A stretch of DNA of 64,000 nt. It comes from Euglena gracilis. Its lineage: Eukaryota > Euglenida > Euglenophyceae > Euglenales. Below the pieces are notes generated by a model that ran no database searches, was not told the DNA's origin, and worked only from the letters and a program-made list of their open reading frames with translations. Position 1 is the stretch's first letter; the number at the start of each line of letters is the position of its first letter. Positions 45,130 to 55,799 of the stretch are shown one piece after another. The stretch spans positions 2,356,001-2,420,000 of the forward strand of contig CP154954.1 in NCBI GenBank assembly GCA_039621445.1, read 5' to 3'. Made by a program: the position numbers and the translations under genes.

Positions 45130-45902
45130 ACCCCTACTGGGGGGGGTCCAAAAACCAGTCAGTAACCAAAAAGCCACTCAGGGGGGCTGGCAAAAAAAAT
45201 GGGGGGTTTGTGTTTTTTTTGCATTTTTTTATGTGTGTTTTTCCCCAGCGATTTTTGGCTTTTTGTTGGAGAAAATTTTAATTGTGAAAATTCCTCAGTT
45301 TGGCCTCAATTTCCCTCGAGACCAAAATGCTAATTTTCATGCACAATGAAAAATTTTCCCCAGCGGAGCTGAAGATTTTTCTAAGACGTCTCCAGCAAAA
45401 AGTGCACATCCCGGCAGGGAGCTCCTAAATCATTTTTCTTGCAACTTGAGTTTTTTTTGCATTTATTTGCACTTATTTGTGTTTGTTTGCGTTTTTTTGT
45501 GTGTCGCGTTTTTTGAGGGTCCATGTTGCGTTCCCCCCCTGCTTTTTATTGATGTGTCGAACCCTGCTCGGCCATCGTTCATTCTCCCATCGTCCTATGC
45601 TTTGGAGTGGTCTTGGGGTCATCCCCCAGGTGTCTCCCCCCCACCTGCCCTGGGTAGCCCCAGACCCCCCCCCAAATCGAGCTGTCTGATCTTCCAAAAA
45701 AAAAAAACAGGTGCTACGGACCCCAAACCCAGGGACCCGTCACGGAAACCTGCAGGAACAGCGTGATAAACCAACCAGGGGGGTGGGGGGGGGCTCCCGC
45801 CCCGGACCTACCCCACCCCCCGGGAGTTCCGCCGAGTTTAAATGTCAGCTTGGGGTGGCCAAGGCTCCCTCAAGTGTATGCCACGGCTGGTCTCCCCCAC
45901 AG
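45130..45902. other. Intron part before C3
   Basis: Contains an AAAACCAGTCAGT fragment of the GTGACTGGTTTTT family (about 45150) and a T-rich block (45.2-45.6 kb) resembling 34.8-35.2 kb (GAGACCAAA..., CCCCAGCGGAGC, TTTGTGTTTATTTG). No exon. Confidence 0.4.
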
Positions 45903-46096
45903 AGCTTCCTGAGCGTGGACTCCTCTCCGCGGAACGAGGTGTGCCAAATTGCCGAGCCTCTGTGAAGCGAGCGCTGGAGAGGAAGAGCTGCGCACTGGAG
46001 GGGCCTTGGGCGAGATATGGGTTTCTAAACGCCGAGGCAGGACGGCCGAGGAAGTTTGTTCTGCAGCAAGTTGATGAGCTCACCCGAATGCGTTAG
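45842..46096 (+). CDS. Overlapping ORF, 84 aa, conflicting with exon C3
   Basis: A second frame across C3 stays open to a TAG: ...LPERGLLSAERGVPNCRASV then KRALERKSCALEGPWARYGF and VLQQVDELTRMR. Basic/acidic alternation and lack of stops make it look coding. It cannot be spliced in phase with B3/A2. Either C3 is wrong, or this is a terminal exon of an alternative transcript. Confidence 0.3.
   Translation: MSAWGGQGSLKCMPRLVSPTELPERGLLSAERGVPNCRASVKRALERKSCALEGPWARYGFLNAEAGRPRKFVLQQVDELTRMR
45903..45938 (+). CDS. Modular gene: exon C3 (12 codons)
   Basis: Acceptor CTCCCCCACAG, SFLSVDSSPRNE, donor GAG|GTGTGCC; phase 0-0. Position in the B-A-C order fits. It resembles C2 (LSVV..SP) and C4 (..SPQRG), and the next ten intron bases GTGTGCCAAA are identical to those after C4. 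See the conflicting frame at 45842-46096. Confidence 0.6.
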
Positions 46097-46123
46097 AATT
46101 TGCTTTTGTACATCGAAGCCTCT

Positions 46124-46256
<133 letters not shown>

Positions 46257-46345
46257 CGCTCCAGTTTCAGGGGGTCGCATATCCACCTTCTGGAACAGCT
46301 ACTTGAACCTAAGAGGGAAGGGCGTATGTCTGTTGGTATGTATGT

Positions 46346-46742
46346 AACCCCCCCCAAATATAAACCCCCCCAGTTGCATATTTGGACGGAAATTTCAAGA
46401 CCCCCAGGGGGGGTTTATATTTGGGGGGGGGTTATATTCTGTCGGAAAAATCAATTTCCTGGTGGTATCCAATAGTCATTTTTTCGGTCCAAAATCACAA
46501 ATACGCACGCACCCCTTGGGGGTCCAAAATTTTCATTTTTCAGGCAAAGGAGCAATTTTCACACGTTTTTGGTTAAAATATCTCCCAAATCTGCCAAAAA
46601 TCACAACTTCAGGAGTGATTTTGTCGAATTTTTTTCCTTCCGGCGCTTCGCGCCGGAGGGGGGGGTTTCATATTTGGGCGGGATTTCAAGGTCCTCAGGG
46701 GGGGTTATATTTGGGGGGAGGGGTTTATATTTGGGGGGGTTT
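46346..46742. mobile_element. Inverted-repeat element, AACCCCCCCCAAATATAAA family, copy b
   Basis: Left AACCCCCCCCAAATATAAAC, right GTTTATATTTGGGGGGGTT, flanked by TATGT on both sides (possible 5-bp duplication). Internal CCGGCGCTTCGCGCCGG hairpin and GGCGGGATTTCAAGG. Same layout as 32981-33377. Confidence 0.8.
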
Positions 46743-46985
46743 ATGTCTGTCTGTATGTATGTATGTATGTATGTCTGTATGTATGTATGTACGTACGTAT
46801 GTATGTATGTATGTATGTACGTATGTATGTATGTATGTATGTATGTATGTATGTATGTATGTATGTATGTATGTATGTATGTATGTATGTATGTATGTAT
46901 GTATGTATGTATGTATGTATGTATGTATGTATGTATGTATGTATGTATGTATGTATGTATGTATGTATGTTGATATGTATGTATG
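46743..46985. repeat. (ATGT)n microsatellite
   Basis: About 240 bp of TATG starting directly at the element's right edge. GTATGTATGT also precedes the element's left edge, so the array probably expanded from the duplicated target. Confidence 0.95.
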
Positions 46986-47040
46986 CAAATAATGTTGAGT
47001 GTGTCGTATTCGTTCAACGTCTCTGCTGTATTTCCCCCGT

Positions 47041-47418
47041 CAGGCTGTATTTTAGTCGGGTGCCCACCCCACCCCGGGGGGGGGGGGGGTTGGCAGAAGT
47101 GAAGTTAGTGCCGGCCATAAACAGACAAGAAGCCTTAGTGCAACTAAGAGGGGGGGTGCCTGCCTGGGCAGGCACTCCAAGGCACTCCCGATCCAACCCC
47201 CCGGGGGGGGGGGGTAGGGCACACAGCCAAAAGTGCCCTAGCACAGACCCAGCGCCGAAGGTGCCGGGGAGCCAAAAATGGCCTATTTTCAGAGGAATGT
47301 GCCTGGGCACAGGCCGAAATCCGACCCCCGGGGGGGGGGGGGGTAGTGCCTGCCTGGGCAGGCACCCACAGGCACTCCGGACCCCCCTTCCCCCCCGGGG
47401 TTTGTAGAAAACAGCCTG
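47041..47418. mobile_element. hAT-like MITE, family 4 copy b
   Basis: Left CAGGCTGTATTTTAGTCGGG, right TAGAAAACAGCCTG; flanking TCCCCCGT and TTCCCCAT agree at six of eight. Hairpins GTGCCTGCCTGGGCAGGCAC occur twice. Lies between C3 and B4. Confidence 0.85.
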
Positions 47419-47659
47419 TTCCCCATTTATGGAAGGAATTTGTCGAGGGAACCCAGGGTCAATTTTTTTTTCTCTTCCTTTGGTGTATGTTTAGCAACCA
47501 TTGGGAATGGGGGGATGTGGTTGCGGAAACTGTCCTCAAGGCCAGGTTGTTCCCTTTCCCAGCGCCACAATTTTTTGCCTTTTGCCCTGCATCAAAGGTG
47601 TTTCTGGGGCCATGCATTGAAGGTGGCCCCCTGCCTTGAACCCTGCATCTCATCTTAGG

Positions 47660-47743
47660 GCTCCCGGGTCCGACTGCCCCAGAAAGCCGTTCGCCGTGCG
47701 AACACGGACCCCAGTGAGCCTCCCCAAGAGCTCGCCATCGAGG
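47660..47743 (+). CDS. Modular gene: exon B4 (28 codons)
   Basis: Acceptor CTGCATCTCATCTTAG, GSRVRLPQKAVRRANTDPSE PPQELAIE, donor GAG|GTGTGTGG; phase 0-0. RVRLPQKA is identical to B3. Confidence 0.87.
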
Positions 47744-48038
47744 TGTGTGGCGGCGGATCTGTTTGTGGTTGCTTGACACGTGTGCGATTTTGAAGACCCA
47801 TCCCGTTGATGGGAGGGATGCTTGGGAGGAGTGACTAGATTTGGGTTGGAGTTTGGATTGAGGTGTTTGCGTGCGGTGTACCAGAAGTTCCTCCTCTTGA
47901 TTTTCCCCAGCACACCCAATTGTCCAAATTGCCTGCTGCTGTGCAGGATTTTGGCACCGAAGGTGCATCTTAGGCAGGGATGTACGAGAATCCCCACAAC
48001 CTACATCGATGCTCTCCCTCCAACCTTTTTTGTTACAG

Positions 48039-48083
48039 ACCCGGCTGCCCCACACCAACAGTGCTGCCAGCTGTCGGTCAGAG
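48039..48083 (+). CDS. Modular gene: exon A3 (15 codons)
   Basis: Acceptor CTTTTTTGTTACAG, TRLPHTNSAASCRSE, donor GAG|GTCTCT; phase 0-0. Third A-type copy. Confidence 0.8.
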
Positions 48084-49208
48084 GTCTCTCCACAGCGCTG
48101 CATTTCAATTCATTTCCTTGATGATAGTTGTGGAACAAAGTGTTCATTGTTTTTCCCAATATTTTGAAGTAAAATGTTCAGGGGTCACTTTTTTTCATTG
48201 TTGCCTTTTTTAACGATCTCAACGCTGTGCTGTCACACCGCACGCATGCACACACAACCGAAAATGCTTGCCGATCCCACTTGCCGGTCTGCGACCTTCT
48301 AGATAGATGGATTTGTGGATGGACAGACGGACGCACAGAAAGAAGGCAATGGTGCAAATTTTTTTTTCAATAATGTTGTACACATGTGCATGTGTTTACA
48401 CACACACATACATTTGGCATAATTGTGCTTGTGTTTGTGCAGGCCTGCAAATTATGCATCCATATCCGAAAGCTTTGCCCAAACACCATTCCTGGTTGGG
48501 TTGTGGCTGGAGCTTGGGTGGAAAAGCCTTTCTTACCACAGCCCAAAAAGTGCTCTGCTGAAGATTTCTAATTTTTGCATTGTTGAAATCTTTTGGATGA
48601 GTGCATGTATGAAGATGTGTGCGTTCAAAGGCTTCTGTTTTCATAAATTTTAAATTTTGTAGGTGGTCCTCAGCCTTGGCCACCACCTTCAGGCAACACA
48701 GCACGGCACCCTGATTTGTTGACACTCGCTTAGAAGAAGGCTGTCTCTTGGTGAAGGCAACCATGTTAAATGGCCAAAAATATCAAACGGGTTAGCAAAT
48801 GTCAATGCTCTTTGCCCAATGACGCACACGAAACAGCCTGAGTGCAGGTGTGCTGTCTGATGTGTGTCAATGTGTCCGTGAAGTCGTCTCTGTTGTTCAT
48901 CGATGTCTTCGGGTTGGTGTCAGTCAGGGGATTTTTAGTCGTGGACCCCCAGGGGGGAGGGCGGTTATGGTGGGTGGGTCTGGCCGAGCCCCCCTGGCCC
49001 CACGGGGGGGGGGGTCCCCCCAGAGAGTCCCCCCATCCTTTTCGGCGCCGAAAATTTTTGAAAAAGGTACTATTTTTGGGATTTCGCGATTTTTGGCCAT
49101 TTTCGGGGGTAATTGAGTGGGCCCCCGGGACCCCCCCGGGGGCCCTCCTCCCCACCGGTCTTTAAAAAAATCCCCTGGTCGGTGTGCCCGCCAGCCCCCT
49201 TGCCGCAG
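48084..49208. other. Intron between A3 and exon E
   Basis: A plus frame after TTTGTGCAG (about 48442-48571: ACKLCIHIRKLCPNTIPGWV...KKCSAEDF, stop) has a C-x2-C-x6-C pattern and could be an alternative terminal exon; codons are not GC3-biased. 48.94-49.17 kb has poly-G/poly-C and TTTTTGGCCATTTTCGG core. Confidence 0.35.
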
Positions 49209-49292
49209 ATGGACAAGCCGTCCCCCAGCCGGCAGCGTCGCATGGTGGTCCTCATGGAGGACAACGTCGACCACCAGGATTCCGTCTTTCAG
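49209..49292 (+). CDS. Modular gene: exon E (28 codons)
   Basis: Acceptor CCCTTGCCGCAG, MDKPSPSRQRRMVVLMEDNV DHQDSVFQ, donor CAG|GTGCGG; phase 0-0, strongly GC3-biased. Same length as B3/B4 but no clear sequence match; basic then acidic like the B type. Confidence 0.75.
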
Positions 49293-51018
49293 GTGCGGCC
49301 CCCTGTCCACCGCCGAAGTCACCTCTGCCTCACCTTCGGCAGAAAGCCAGTGCTTTTCTTCCCCTCGATTGCTGCCAGGGATTTTTTTAAGTTTGGACCC
49401 CCGGGGGGGGGGGGGGGGGAGGGGCGGGGGAGGGTGGGTGGGTCCGCCGGACCCCCTCCCCCCCCCCGGGGGGGGGGGGGATATACTTTTCGGCGCCGCA
49501 GGCGCCGAAAAAATTCTATTTTTAGCACTTTTCGCGATTTTTCGGCCATTTTTTTGTGGGTCCCCCAGGACCCCCTCCCCCCCCCCCCAGGGGGGTAGGT
49601 GGGTGGGGGGGACCCCCCCCCCCCCCCCCCGGTCTTAAAAAAAACCCCTGATTGCGGCCAGTGACGTAGTCAGAGCTGGTTTCCAGGAGTGGTCACCCTC
49701 TAAACCCCCCCTCTTATAAACCCCCGGGGTTTGGGGTTTATAGGTCCCGGAATTGTTGGTGAAAATCCGACCCCCCCCCCAAATGACCCCAAACCCCCCC
49801 AAATTGGCAAGATTCGGCAAAGTTGGCCAAAATGGCATTTTTGATGATGGTCGGTCTCAAAAATTTCAAAAAAATCAGTTTTTGAGTGGCTTGTGGCCAA
49901 AAAATCGTCCCCGGCGGCTTTCGTTTTTCTTCCTCAGGGGGGGGGTTATAAGTCTGGTTTGGTTGGTCAGTCCGAGGGGGGGGGGGTTATAAGTGGGGGG
50001 GGTTATATGTGGGGAGTGTGGTTTAGAGTCTGTGTTTGGGCTGATTCAGGGCCCAAAGCAGTTTAAACCTTCGACCTAAACCCGGACTCTGACCAAGAAC
50101 AGTGTCTTGGCCAAGGTTTCCGGAGCGTCCGCGGTCCCCAACCCAAACTCTGGCTTGTGTTAGCCTGGGCAGCGTTCTTGACATGTTTTCTTTTCAGAAT
50201 TTTGAATCCCAAGGTTGACTCCAAAGCAGGGGGTCTCACCCAGTCCCCCCTCCCCCTCCCCCTCTCTGCAAGGTCAGGTTGAGTGCTGGAAAGTGCTCCA
50301 AAATATGAAATGTTTTCTTTGGGTTTCGGATCATAAAAAGGGTCAAAAAGGGTCAAATGGTCAAACCAAACTCATACATTTGTTCCAATGTCATTATCAA
50401 ATGTTTCCCGAAAACCTCCCTGTTATGGAACTTCAGTGTTGTTTCCCCTGTGCGCAAGTCTCAGAATGCATTTGACACACACAAAAAAGGGAAATAACTG
50501 GGATTGTGTCACTTTCAAAAAGTTGGAACCAAAAATTGGTGGAAAGCGTGGCAAGCTTCAATTCTGCTGTTCATCAAGCATCACATGAAACTTCATATCC
50601 CCATCTGATGGACTCTCCTCATAACCACTTGGGACACAATGCCCTCCCACAAAAACATCGCTTAGTGCTTGTGAAATTTGAAACAAATTTGATTGACGGT
50701 GCTATGATTTTGAATACATGTGCCGCGGAAACTGGTTTTGGGTCAGCACTCCTTAACATCGGAGCAAATGGCAATTTTTTTTCATATTCATGATGCACCA
50801 TTCACATCAACCAGATTTTGTTGTTGATGCGTTTTTTGAGATGTGGTGGCAAGGTGGAACATCATTTGTTGAAGTGATTTGCTTTCCATTTTTGGTGATC
50901 AACTTTTCCACCCTGGCATTTGTTCATTCCAGTGTGTTCATAAATGTTGCGTTTGTTGAATTCATGGTTGTGGGCTAAAATGGTAAATTTCTTCTTTCGA
51001 TGGTTCTCCTTTGCACAG
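49293..51018. other. Intron between E and C4
   Basis: Poly-G/C element with CGGCGCCGCAGGCGCCG hairpin (49.39-49.64 kb) and the CTTATAAACCCCC...GGGGTTATAAG element (49697-50010). A 95-codon plus ORF at 50506-50793 (MSLSKSWNQKLVESVASFNS...) is uninterrupted and protein-like with mixed codons; unknown. Confidence 0.4.
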
Positions 51019-51069
51019 CCTGACAACGTCATCCAAGTCCCGCACTTGCCAGAGAGTCCGCAACGTGGG
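51019..51069 (+). CDS. Modular gene: exon C4 (17 codons)
   Basis: Acceptor CTCCTTTGCACAG, PDNVIQVPHLPESPQRG, donor GGG|GTGTGCC; phase 0-0. Intron start GTGTGCCAAAA matches that of C3. The frame is also open through the donor (…VCQNAV…) to a TAA at about 51303, so an unspliced form would end there. Confidence 0.6.
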
Positions 51070-51479
51070 GTGTGCCAAAATGCAGTCACCTCCAATAGAG
51101 TCCCCCCTTGCCAGTCTCATCATGGCCGAGCACTCCTTACCCCAAAATCTGACGACCCCCCCCCCCAAGGTGTCGAAACACCCCCACAGCACACCCGTGG
51201 AATCACTTGGGGGGTGACTCCAACCCAATCAATGCACGCAAAATGCATTGTTGACCAATTTTTGCCAGACCAGTGGTCATCAAAACTTACCGAGATTGTG
51301 TAAATTTCAAAACAAAACATGCCCATGCCAAAGGCGCCAAGGCCCGAAGAGGGAGTTTGTTTGGCTCGGACAAACCGGATTCAAGGTGAACCCTTTGTGC
51401 CTGCCAGCATTAGACACCGGATGGGGCTAAAAAGCTGCATTCTGCATTGATCTGAACCATGCACAATGAAAAGTTTTTA

Positions 51480-51874
51480 TTGTGTGTGTGCGTGTGTATG
51501 TGTGTGTGTGTGTGCGTGCGTGCGTGTGTGTGTATGGGACGAAAAGCGGAACAGCACAATGTTTCCTTGAGACCCCATTTTTCACTCATCCTCACTCTGC
51601 CCTGGTGATGTCCAGCAACAAAAAGTGCCTGAGCATGCGGACAATGATCGATGCAAATGAGTTTGATGTTTGAGTTTTCATTTTGGTCAGATCTCTTCCC
51701 AAGCCTCTCCGTTTTGGAGAGAATAATTACCACCTCCAGAACGACATCTGGAGAAAATGATCGGCTATGAAGGAAACTTGCCTCGCCAAGAGAAGGATGG
51801 CCTTTTTTTGAAACCTCTTAAGAGGTGAGTTTGCCAGAGTGATGCACGTGCACGCACACGCCTGCACACACACA

Positions 51875-51921
<47 letters not shown>

Positions 51922-51932
51922 GCGCGCGCGTG

Positions 51933-51970
<38 letters not shown>

Positions 51971-52120
51971 ACCACCACCACGCCACACCCACCACAGCAC
52001 ACCACGCACACAGACACAAAAAGCACACCACCCTACATACACACACATGCACAACACACCACCACACACACATGCACACTCACACGCGCATATACACGTC
52101 ACACAGACATGCACACACGC
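51480..52120. repeat. GT and CA microsatellites
   Basis: GTGTGTGCGT tract at 51480-51535. CA/CGCA/CCACCA tract at about 51848-52120. No exon between C4 and D4. Confidence 0.9.
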
Positions 52121-52379
52121 CACCTTTTTTTTGTTTAAAGGAGGGTTCATTATAAATGAGGCCATGTGAAATTTTTACGGGGGGGGGGTGGCGGCCAAAA
52201 TGGGGAAGTTGGTTTTGAATGCGACCTCGTCGTTTTTATGCTCTTGCCTCTTTTGGTCAGCACTGCATGAACACATCCTCAAATCCCCCGAAATTCTCGT
52301 TTCCCAGAAAGAAATCCAATAAAGATTTATTTTCACCACTTCGGAACCTCTACCCCCCACACCACATACACGGTACACA

Positions 52380-52423
52380 CCCACCCACCCGCCCGCCCAC
52401 CCACCCATGCACACACACGTGCG

Positions 52424-52462
<39 letters not shown>

Positions 52463-52463
52463 C
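52380..52463. repeat. CCCA/CA microsatellite
   Basis: CCCACCCACC then CGCGCGCA then CA units, immediately before exon D4; the CA tract lies just upstream of its acceptor. Confidence 0.9.
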
Positions 52464-52501
52464 AGCCTTTACCTGAGCACCGCCATCCCACCTCGCCGCA
52501 G

Positions 52502-52656
52502 ATCCTGCGGCAGCCGTCCTCCAACCCGTCCCTCAACTGGCAGGAGGCGTACCAGGCTCTGCGGGCCCAGTGGGAGGAAGACCAGGAGCTCCTGCACCGC
52601 CTGCAGACCGAGCTGGAGGAACTGCAGGCTGTCAAGCCCCCTGCCCCGACCCCAGG
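52502..52656 (+). CDS. Modular gene: coiled-coil exon D4
   Basis: Acceptor ACCTCGCCGCAG, ILRQPSSNPSLNWQEAYQAL then RAQWEEDQELLHRLQTELEE LQAVKPPAPTPG, donor GG|GTGTGC at phase 2. Regular heptads. YQALRAQ echoes FRALRQ in D1 and FEALRAQ in D5. Phase fits D5. Confidence 0.85.
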
Positions 52657-52901
52657 GTGTGCCCCGTCCCCCCCTGCGCGCTTGCACGCATGTAAAATGC
52701 AAATGGCAAGTGAGGTTTTCAACACCAAAAACCTTCATACACACACATAGTGGCCGCCAGGAAACTGTTTGTTTGCCACGAAATGGCTTTGCTTGGACAA
52801 ATCAATGCCCCCAAATGGCAGCTGCTTTGCTCACCCCCCCCAGGGCGAAGCACACATGCACACAGGGCATGTGTGCACCTGCGGCCTTGTGCCCCTCACA
52901 G

Positions 52902-53117
52902 GCCGCGGGCGGGGGCCACAGCCGTGCTGTCCCCGCGGCCGGGGGGCCCGGCCGTGCCCCCCGGGGCGGGCCCCGTGGCCCCGTCCCCAGTGGGCTGGGA
53001 GGCGGGCAAGGACGCGGTGATCGCCCAGCTGCAGCGCCACATCGCGCAGTGGCGGGAGTCCCACGGCCAGCTGGCCCGCACTTCGAGGCGCTGCGGGCCC
53101 AGAACAGGAGGTTGTGG
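52902..53117 (+). CDS. Modular gene: coiled-coil exon D5, with a frameshift
   Basis: Acceptor TGCCCCTCACAG; one base completes the codon from D4. Pro/Gly/Ala-rich start, then VGWEAGKDAVIAQLQRHIAQ WRESHGQLAR. The heptads resume one frame over as FEALRAQNRRLW up to a GTGAGG donor. One base seems missing between 53079 and 53080. As it stands the frame would be lost. A tiny terminal exon (HPS, stop) after CCCCTTCCTCCAG at 53198-53209 would fit phase 0. Either a mutation or an assembly error. Confidence 0.75.
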
Positions 53118-53277
53118 GTGAGGGGGTCCTCCCGTACGAGGTTGTCCAGGGGGAACATACGGTTAGGAGGATGGGGTACCAGGTCCCCTTCCTCCAGCAT
53201 CCATCTTGAGAGATAGCAAATAAGAGGAGGTCCTGAGCTGTGAGGAAACAGAGAAATAAGGCATTGTACGGTAACAT

Positions 53278-53535
53278 TGTACGCATGCAACCAAGTGTAC
53301 ACAAACACAAAAATATTTGTATGTAATTGTAATAACTGTACGCACGCGAGCAAGTGTGCACACATACACAAATTTTGTATGTTTGCACTAATTGTAAAAT
53401 CAAAATTGTAGCACCAAGTGTAAAAAATGTATGGCTCAGGACCGTAGTCCTTTAGCGAAAAGTCCTTTGCTAGGGACAAAATGGTTTGGCATCCGTCCAT
53501 TATACATTTTGGCATCCGCCCATTATACATTTTGT
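53278..53535. repeat. Short tandem repeats
   Basis: Two imperfect ~65-bp copies of GTACGCA(T/C)GC(A/G)A(C/G)CAAGTGT... at about 53278-53400, and a direct duplication of CCATTATACATTTTG(G) at 53498-53534. Confidence 0.7.
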
Positions 53536-53635
53536 CGAAAGTCCATGCTATGGACAAATCTTGGACATCTTTGTGCATCATCCATTAGAAAGTATTTACA
53601 GAAATGTCAACGTTGTTTCGTTTGTTCGATAGTTT

Positions 53636-54224
53636 CTAACCTTGTTGGATATAACCAACAAAACTGGTTGCAGGTTCCCAGGTGTCCTCTTCGGGACCAT
53701 AACCTTTCCACCGCACCTTCCAGTAGTGTATACACCTGTCTACTTTGTGGTCGAGGATTTTGTCAACGACAAAATCATCTGTCTCAGGCAGTTTTGACCG
53801 TGGTTTGAAGTAGAGGCAGGGTATTGCCTTACCGCTTGGTGGAGTCAGGTATGGTTTGAAGTCATCCATGTGCACATCCTCGACAGCGTTGGGTAAAGCG
53901 ACTTTGTAGCGCCCACTTGTACCCAACCGATCGAGGATCTCACATGGTCCGATCCAGAGGGGGTCCAACTTCGTGGATTGCATGCGGATTCTACTGTTCC
54001 GAACCCACACGCGGTCACCTGTGTTGTACGTCGGTGATTTGTAATCTTTTTAGAATTGTTTTTGTTTTTGTAAGTGTATAGCGAATACGCGCTTTTGCAC
54101 ATCCGTGCGCAAGGGTTCTACTTCAGAGAACCATGTTTCGCAACTCACGCTAGAACGAATGGGTCGTTCTGACGGAATGTCGCCCATGGCTGGGGGGGTC
54201 TCGTCCGAAGACTTTTTTGTATGG

Positions 54225-54300
<76 letters not shown>

Positions 54301-55238
54301 TATATATACATTTATATATATGTATATATATATATATATTGTAGTATCAGACCCGGTAACGTGTTGATATAAATTAAACACCAGGGTAATACTTGTAGCC
54401 AGACATTGTGTGATTCGGCCAGTGAAAGTCGTAGCATGTTGACTACAGCTTTCACTGCCGCTTCAGCGCGACCATTGCCTTTTGGACGATAAATAATAGA
54501 AAAATGCTGCTCAATTCCCAGTTAACCGCAAAGTGTTGTAAAAAATCGAGAAAAAATCAAATGGTCCTGATCACTCACGATTTCATTCAATAAACCCATG
54601 AGGCAAATGCATCTTTCTAAAAACATTTGTGCCAAAACTTGTGCTGTCAACCCTGCTTTCTGGCATGGAATGGCTACGATGTACCCAGTCAGCCGACAGA
54701 CAACAACAAGAATGTAATCGTAAATTTTGTCATCTGTTCCTTTGCAAGGTTCGAGTTCAGAAAATCCATGCACAGGGACGTAAAAATGTCATTTGGTACG
54801 GGGAAGAAGTCCATCGTACCAGGGGGGGGTACCTCTGCGCGGTTTCACAGCTTGACAAATTTGGCACCGTTGCGAAATTTGTAAACAGCGCCTGTACAAA
54901 TTTTTTTCGGTCAGGGTTGTACAGTACCTGCGACACACCAAAGAAAGAAGTTTGGGGGCCCCAGGGTGACCTTGGTTGTGATAACATAAAAGTACGTCAC
55001 CAACCAAGTCACAGGGTATCAAACGTAAAGGCGATCAGGTATAATTTTCAACCAATTCACCATTACGCAATCTTTGTACGACATCACTGTAAAAATCATC
55101 CTTGGAATAATCCCATTCTCGAAAAAAAGGAATTCGCTTCCAAAATGGTTCGGCAACACAGGGGATGTTGTTATTTTGGGGCCCTGGGACAGTTGAGCAG
55201 CAAAAGGAATTCGCTTCCAAAACGGTTCGGCAACACAA
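53636..55238 (-). pseudogene. Ty3/gypsy integrase with C-terminal chromodomain, decayed
   Basis: Reading the minus strand: RNase H/integrase linker (DFYSDVVQRLRNGELVENYT, about 55130-55040); zinc-binding HHCC domain (HNQGHPGAPK...CQISQRCQICQ-like, about 54960-54840); integrase core, with the first Asp region read as PVHGF, VVVCRLTGYIVAIP (Cys where Asp is usual), SDQD, then [12 protein letters not shown] with the Glu; C-terminal GDRVWVRN...[12 protein letters not shown]; and a chromodomain ([10 protein letters not shown]...[15 protein letters not shown]). At least two in-frame stops (near 54521 and 54050), frameshifts, and a TA repeat inserted between core and C-terminus. Chromodomain integrases define chromovirus-type Ty3/gypsy elements, whose chromodomain directs insertion. 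Protease, reverse transcriptase and most of RNase H are missing. Confidence 0.88.
54227..54341. repeat. (TA)n microsatellite inside the integrase relic
   Basis: About 110 bp of TA with GATATATACATTTATA interruption, splitting integrase-like sequence on both sides. Confidence 0.95.
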
Positions 55239-55672
55239 GAGATTTTGTTATTTTGGGGCCCTGGAACAGTTGAGCAGCAAAAAGAATTCGCTTCCTAACC
55301 GGTTCGGCAACACAGGGGATTTTGTTATTTAGGGGCCCTGGGACAGTTGAGCAGCAAAAGGAATTCGCTTCCAAAACGGTTCGGCAACACAGGGGATTTT
55401 GTTATTTTGGGGCCCTGGGACAGTTGAGCAGCAAAAGGAATTCGCTTCCAAACCGGTTCGGCAACACAGAGGATTTTGTTATTTTGGGGCCCTGGAACAG
55501 TTGAGCAGCAAAAGGAATTCGCTTCCAAAACGGTTCGGCAACACAAGGGATTTTGTTATTTAGGGGCCCTGGGACAGTTGAGCAGCAAAGGGATTTCGCT
55601 TCCAAAACGGTTCGGCAACACAGGGGATGTGTTTATTTTGGGGCCCTGGGACAGTTGATCAACAAAAGGGAT
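55131..55672. repeat. 77-bp minisatellite, seven copies
   Basis: AATTCGCTTCC starts units at 55131, 55208, 55285, 55362, 55439, 55516 and about 55592; each unit ends CCCTGGGACAGTTGAGCAGC. Most units carry a GAATTC. A few point differences distinguish copies (AACCGG/AACGG; GAACAG/GGACAG). It lies between the integrase relic and the broken Gag copy, where reverse transcriptase would be expected. Confidence 0.97.
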
Positions 55673-55799
55673 GTTTATGGTGCGGTTTTCGCTGTTTGAA
55701 ATATGTTCACCGACATTTTAGGCCAAACAAGGCAAATCTGTTTTGGAGGGGGGGGGGGGCTTAAAAAGTCGGTGACCCCCTCTTTTGGTACATTAGAGT

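Noticed and set aside
46763-47017. Met-Tyr-Val-Cys frames in ATGT repeats (also 12.07-12.2 kb)
   Set aside because: Microsatellite artefacts.
52831-53403. Minus-strand gene opposite exon D5 (190-259 codon frames)
   Set aside because: The plus-strand exon has consistent splice phase with D4 and clear heptads; the minus frames are their shadow, although DLLLFAISQDGCWRKGTWYP at 53.2 kb is curiously bounded by AG and GTATGT.
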